Shown one piece after another: positions 1 to 6,291 of a stretch of DNA of 6,291 nucleotides. Source of the stretch: Bacillota bacterium (lineage in GTDB: Bacteria; Bacillota; Sulfobacillia; RBS10-35; JAJYVN01). Every line of letters starts with the position of its first letter. The first letter of the stretch is position 1. The stretch is from positions 1 through 6,291 of the forward strand of contig JAKAUG010000402.1 of NCBI GenBank assembly GCA_021827805.1, given 5' to 3'. Under the pieces are notes generated by a model. It saw only the letters and a list, made by a program, of their open reading frames with translations. It was not told the DNA's origin and did not search any database. Both the position numbers and the translations under genes were made by a program.

Positions 1-197
1 AGGGCGGCATCCACCTGCTGCGTGATGACATCCCCCAAAGGGCACCCAGGGCTTGTGAGCGTCATCTCGACACTGACGTTGTCCTCGGCGTCCAGCCCGA
101 TGTCATACACCAAGCCGAGTTCGATGATGTTCATGCCGATCTCGGGGTCCTGGACCGTTGTCAGGGCATCCTTGATCTGCTCCTCATCCAGCGCCAT
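1..197 (-). CDS. MIP18/DUF59-family metal-sulfur cluster assembly protein (partial, C-terminus off the window)
   Basis: The first 65 codons are present, beginning with ATG at 197-195; the rest lies beyond position 1. The protein starts MALDEEQIKDAL and contains the family signatures DPEIGMNIIELGLVYDI (about residues 17-33) and TSPGCPLGDVI (about 48-58). The conserved cysteine is Cys52. Members of this family (SufT, PaaD and eukaryotic MIP18 relatives) act in the cytosol in maturation or loading of Fe-S clusters on client proteins, with the cysteine implicated in cluster or metal transfer. Stand-alone short DUF59 proteins of about 100 residues are common, and this is probably one, though a longer fusion (for example to an Mrp-type ATPase) cannot be excluded because the 3' end is missing. 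It lies 53 nt downstream of atpC in the same direction, so it may be the last gene of the atp transcript. A GGGGG stretch at 209-205, 7 nt before the ATG, is the likely ribosome binding site and lies inside a hairpin arm. The family call is firm; the client protein is unknown. Confidence 0.85.
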   Translation of the reverse strand, partial: MALDEEQIKDALTTVQDPEIGMNIIELGLVYDIGLDAEDNVSVEMTLTSPGCPLGDVITQQVDAA

Positions 198-200
198 GCG

Positions 201-242
201 CGCACCCCCGACCCGAGTATAACCCCGCGGATCGGGGGTGCG
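201..242 (-). promoter_or_regulatory. Intergenic hairpin covering the ribosome binding site of the DUF59 gene
   Basis: Positions 201-215 and 228-242 are an inverted repeat, with 14 Watson-Crick pairs of 15 and one G-U wobble in the minus-strand RNA. The loop is 12 nt (216-227). The stem begins 8 nt after the atpC stop codon and ends 3 nt before the ATG of the next gene, and its 3' arm holds the GGGGG that would serve as Shine-Dalgarno. No run of T follows, so a classical intrinsic terminator is unlikely. The hairpin could lower translation of the DUF59 gene, stabilise the atp mRNA 3' end, or do both. The structure is visible in the sequence; the function is inferred. Confidence 0.55.
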
Positions 243-250
243 GCGCGTCC

Positions 251-544
251 CTACTCCTCACCCCCGACATCCACGTCCGCCCCGCCATCCGCGCCCTCCG
301 GCAGCTCAGCATGGTCCGCCAGCACCGTGACCCGGTCCGGTTTGACCTCCAGGAAGCCCCCCGAGGTCCCCAGGACGAGCGGCGCCCCGCTCGCGCGTCG
401 GATCGTGACCGACCCGTCCACCAGGCGCGTGATCAGCGGCGCGTGGTGGGGCAGGATGCCCAACTCGCCCTCGGAACCGCGGGCGATCACCATCTCCGCC
501 GGACCGGACCACACCAGTCGCTCCGGCGTCACCACCTCGACCAT
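251..544 (-). CDS. atpC: F1Fo ATP synthase epsilon subunit, short form lacking the C-terminal helical domain
   Basis: Epsilon is part of the rotating central stalk of F1, binding gamma and the c-ring. The 97-residue protein carries the N-terminal beta-sandwich signature EVVTPERLVWSG (3-14), then MVIARGSEGELGILPHHAPL (18-37) and a GGFLEV strand (62-67). The sandwich ends near residue 80, followed by an acidic, glycine-rich tail ending in GGEE. The usual two-helix C-terminal domain of about 45 residues, which can inhibit ATP hydrolysis in many bacteria, is absent. Only 53 nt separate the stop from the next gene, so a frameshift cannot hide it. I chose ATG at 544-542 because GGAG lies 5 nt upstream and the protein then starts like the family. 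The reading frame stays open to a GTG at 568-566 (105 residues), but there the GGAGG is only 2 nt away. It follows atpD by 52 nt and closes the atp operon. Confidence 0.93.
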   Translation of the reverse strand: MVEVVTPERLVWSGPAEMVIARGSEGELGILPHHAPLITRLVDGSVTIRRASGAPLVLGTSGGFLEVKPDRVTVLADHAELPEGADGGADVDVGGEE

Positions 545-549
545 CAGCA

Positions 550-553
550 CTCC
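550..553 (-). promoter_or_regulatory. Ribosome binding site of atpC
   Basis: GGAG on the minus strand, 5 nt before the ATG at 544-542. It supports this start over the GTG at 568-566. A second purine-rich stretch (GGAGGGG, 575-569) further upstream abuts that GTG and is too close to serve it well. Confidence 0.5.
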
Positions 554-596
554 AGCCACGCCCCACACCCCCTCCGCGGCCGTCGGATCCGGCGGG

Positions 597-2932
<2,336 letters not shown>

Positions 2933-2939
2933 TTCGCCG

Positions 2940-2944
2940 CCTCC
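2940..2944 (-). promoter_or_regulatory. Ribosome binding site of atpG
   Basis: GGAGG on the minus strand, 7 nt before the GTG start at 2932-2930. It supports GTG as the true start; the nearby ATG at 2946-2944 is out of frame and overlaps this site. Confidence 0.6.
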
Positions 2945-2980
2945 ATCCGCCCCAGTTCCAGCGCGTCCACCCCGGCCGGC

Positions 2981-4489
<1,509 letters not shown>

Positions 4490-4497
4490 CCTGTATT

Positions 4498-4503
4498 CCA
4501 CCT
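4498..4503 (-). promoter_or_regulatory. Ribosome binding site deciding the atpA start
   Basis: AGGTGG on the minus strand, 8 nt before the GTG at 4489-4487. It overlaps the alternative upstream GTG (4501-4499), so that codon is less likely to be the start. Confidence 0.45.
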
Positions 4504-4537
4504 CACACTGGCTCGTGGCTCCGCCGCCCAGGCCGCC

Positions 4538-5074
4538 CTAGGCTTGGCCGCTCCGCAGCCGCCGGCGCAGGCGTGTGAGCTGGCCGGCCACGGTTCCATC
4601 CAGCACGCGATCCCCCACCAGAACGCGTGCCCCCCCGATCAGGTCCGGGCGCACCTCGCTCCGGATGTCCACCTTGCGGCCCAGCTGGCGCCCAAGGGAT
4701 TCCGCCACCGCGGCGCTGGCAGCCTGGTCCACGGGCCGCGCCGTCTGGAGCACCGCGCGCACCCGCCCTTCGGCCTCGTCCAGCCGGGAGCTGAGCTCGC
4801 GCGCAATCTCCTCCAGCAGGGCCAGCCGTCTCTTGTCGGCCAAGACCCGCACAAACCGGCTCACCAGGGGGCTCGCCCCCTCACAGAGCCCGCCGACCAG
4901 GGCACCCGCCGCCGCGGGGTTGACTCCCGGATGCGCCAGCAGTTCGCGCGCTCCGGAGACCTGGCGCAACCCCGCGGCCAATCCCTGGACCTCCGCCAGC
5001 ACCTCGGAGGCCCGGCCCTCCGCCTGGGCCAGCGCAAACAGGGCCTCGGCGTACGGGCGAGCCGCGGTCTTCAC
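4538..5074 (-). CDS. atpH: F1Fo ATP synthase delta subunit (stator; OSCP homologue)
   Basis: Delta sits on top of the F1 hexamer and ties it to the b-subunit stalk, keeping the stator from turning. The 178-residue protein has the family length. The N-terminal helical domain starts ARPYAEALFALAQAEGR (5-21). The C-terminal domain carries the signature VRPDLIGGARVLVGDRVLDG (about 140-159), close to the common PDLIGG...VGDxxxDGS pattern. The start is GTG at 5074-5072, overlapping the TGA of atpF (5073-5071) as GTGA, which points to translational coupling of the two stator subunits. Only a weak GGCGG-type sequence lies upstream, which fits coupling rather than independent initiation. It is not fused to b as in mycobacteria. 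Confidence 0.96.
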   Translation of the reverse strand: MKTAARPYAEALFALAQAEGRASEVLAEVQGLAAGLRQVSGARELLAHPGVNPAAAGALVGGLCEGASPLVSRFVRVLADKRRLALLEEIARELSSRLDEAEGRVRAVLQTARPVDQAASAAVAESLGRQLGRKVDIRSEVRPDLIGGARVLVGDRVLDGTVAGQLTRLRRRLRSGQA

Positions 5075-5586
5075 CGTTCACCGCCCGCCTGGGCGTTCAC
5101 CGACGCCACAAACTCCTCGACGAGACGGCGGTCCCCTGCGTCGTCCAGCCTGGCGCGCACCAGCTTGCTGGCAGCCTCCACGACGAGGTCGGCCACCTCC
5201 TGGCGGAGGGCGGCCACCGCCCGATCCCGTTCGCGCGAGATCTCCGCCCGAGCCTCTTCCCGCTGCCGCACCGCCGCCGCCTGGGCCTGCTCCAGCAGTT
5301 GCCGCGCCTGCTCGTCAGCCGCGCGGCGGGAGCGCTCCAGAATCTCCTGCGCCTGGGCCCGGGCCTCAGCCAGGGCCTTCTGCTGCTCGTCGCGGTACCG
5401 CACGGCCTCCTGCCTCTCGCCCTCCGCGGCGGCCAGGTGTTCCTCCACGTTCTTCCTGCGGCGCTCCATGGCCTGCAGCAACGGCGGCCAGGCGAAGATG
5501 CGCAGAAAGGCGAAGAGGAGGATGAAATCGACCAGCTGGGCGAGCAGCGTGGAGTTGATGTGCAGAGCCTGCAGGATACTGCCCAT
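5071..5586 (-). CDS. atpF: F1Fo ATP synthase b subunit (peripheral stalk)
   Basis: The b subunit forms the peripheral stalk, anchored in the membrane next to a and reaching up to delta. The 171-residue protein has a single N-terminal membrane segment (about 11-33, INSTLLAQLVDFILLFAFLR region) with an acidic residue, Asp20, where many homologues have Asn. A long charged, Ala/Glu/Arg-rich helix (about 38-150) follows and is expected to form the dimeric coiled coil. The FAWPPLLQAMERRRKNVEEHL type transition after the membrane segment is typical of the family. Start ATG at 5586-5584 has AGGAGGT 10 nt upstream. Its stop overlaps the atpH start by 4 nt. Only one b-type gene is present between atpE and atpH, so the stalk is probably a homodimer unless a second copy lies elsewhere. 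Confidence 0.97.
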   Translation of the reverse strand: MGSILQALHINSTLLAQLVDFILLFAFLRIFAWPPLLQAMERRRKNVEEHLAAAEGERQEAVRYRDEQQKALAEARAQAQEILERSRRAADEQARQLLEQAQAAAVRQREEARAEISRERDRAVAALRQEVADLVVEAASKLVRARLDDAGDRRLVEEFVASVNAQAGGER

Positions 5587-5596
5587 GCCGGATCAG

Positions 5597-5603
5597 ACCT
5601 CCT
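5597..5603 (-). promoter_or_regulatory. Ribosome binding site of atpF
   Basis: AGGAGGT on the minus strand, 10 nt before the ATG at 5586-5584; a near-perfect Shine-Dalgarno sequence. Confidence 0.6.
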
Positions 5604-5635
5604 GACGTCGCCACACCACCGGGCCCCGGACGGAC

Positions 5636-5945
<310 letters not shown>

Positions 5946-5946
<1 letters not shown>

Positions 5947-6291
5947 CAGTGCTCCTGTACGGCCGTCGCCTGGCTCACATACGCCAGGGACAGCACCATG
6001 AAGATGAAGGCCTGCACCGCGCCCACGAAGATGCTGAACAGCAGCCAGACGATGTGCGGCGCGAAGCCTCCCGTGAAGTAGAACCACTTCAGCGGAATCA
6101 GCTTGAGCAGCACGTCGATCATGAGTTCACCCGCGAAGATGTTCCCGAACAGACGGAAGGCCAGGGTCAGGGGCTTGGAGAGCTCCTCGATGGCCACAAT
6201 CACGAGAAAGCCGTATCCGAGCGCGCCCGGTGTGTGGAGGAAGGTCTTGCCGTACTTGGCCCCATGCCGCCCAAACCCCGCGAGGTGGGTG
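5946..6291 (-). CDS. atpB: F1Fo ATP synthase a subunit (partial, N-terminus off the window)
   Basis: The last 114 codons plus one base are present, ending with TGA at 5948-5946; the frame stays open to the window edge. The a subunit holds the two ion half-channels beside the c-ring. The signature KPLTLAFRLFGNIFAGELM contains the essential helix-4 arginine (codon 6155-6153), the Asn four residues on and the Glu nine residues on, matching the spacing of R210, N214 and E219 in E. coli. The C-terminal helix carries FVGAVQAFIFMVLSLAYV, with the conserved Gln and the typical AFIF core. The protein ends in a short soluble tail, QATAVQEH. It is the first gene seen of the operon; whether atpI or another gene lies upstream cannot be seen. 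Confidence 0.97.

Noticed and set aside
201..242. Intrinsic terminator of the atp operon
   Set aside because: The stem is strong, but no T-run follows on the minus strand; the sequence goes straight into the start of the next gene.
201..260. Frameshift that hides the epsilon C-terminal domain
   Set aside because: The space between the atpC stop and the next gene is only 53 nt, mostly hairpin, and cannot encode about 45 residues of helical hairpin.
6201..6203. GTG at 6203-6201 as the start of a short 85-residue AtpB
   Set aside because: The frame continues upstream to the window edge without a stop and with a-subunit-like sequence, so this GTG is an internal Val.

Overview
The window holds most of one operon, read entirely on the minus strand: the genes for the F-type (F1Fo) ATP synthase in the classical bacterial order a-c-b-delta-alpha-gamma-beta-epsilon (atpBEFHAGDC). 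It runs from a partial atpB at the right edge to atpC near the left edge. A partial gene for a MIP18/DUF59-family Fe-S assembly protein follows at the left edge. There is no gene-free stretch longer than about 85 bases, and I see no mobile element, CRISPR array, tRNA or rRNA.

The organism is a high-GC bacterium (by eye about two thirds GC), as shown by the strong G/C third-position bias, several GTG starts and long antisense shadow ORFs. Separate, unfused b and delta subunits argue against the mycobacterial b-delta fusion type. The short epsilon, the helix-1 sequence of the c subunit and the b N-terminus recall Gram-positive or deep-branching thermophile-like lineages, but the window does not allow a firm taxonomic call.

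Layout in transcription order (right to left): atpB 3' part (a subunit, 6291-5946), an 82-nt spacer with GC-rich palindromes, atpE (c, 5863-5636), atpF (b, 5586-5071), atpH (delta, overlapping atpF by 4 nt), atpA (alpha, 4489-2981), atpG (gamma, 2932-2072), atpD (beta, 2021-597), atpC (epsilon, 544-251), then a strong hairpin (242-201) directly in front of the DUF59 gene (197-1). Apart from the b/delta overlap and the longer a/c gap, the spacers are all close to 50 nt, and most carry a Shine-Dalgarno sequence.

Together these genes encode the membrane proton channel and rotor (a, c), the stator (b, delta), the catalytic hexamer (alpha, beta) and the central stalk (gamma, epsilon), which make ATP from an ion gradient. 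The catalytic residues checked in a, c, alpha and beta are intact. The main departures from a textbook operon are an epsilon without its C-terminal helical (inhibitory) domain, an extra carboxylate (Asp26) in helix 1 of the c subunit, and a hairpin that could hide the ribosome binding site of the DUF59 gene. I do not see a novel multi-gene system here; this is a core housekeeping locus with a few points worth checking.
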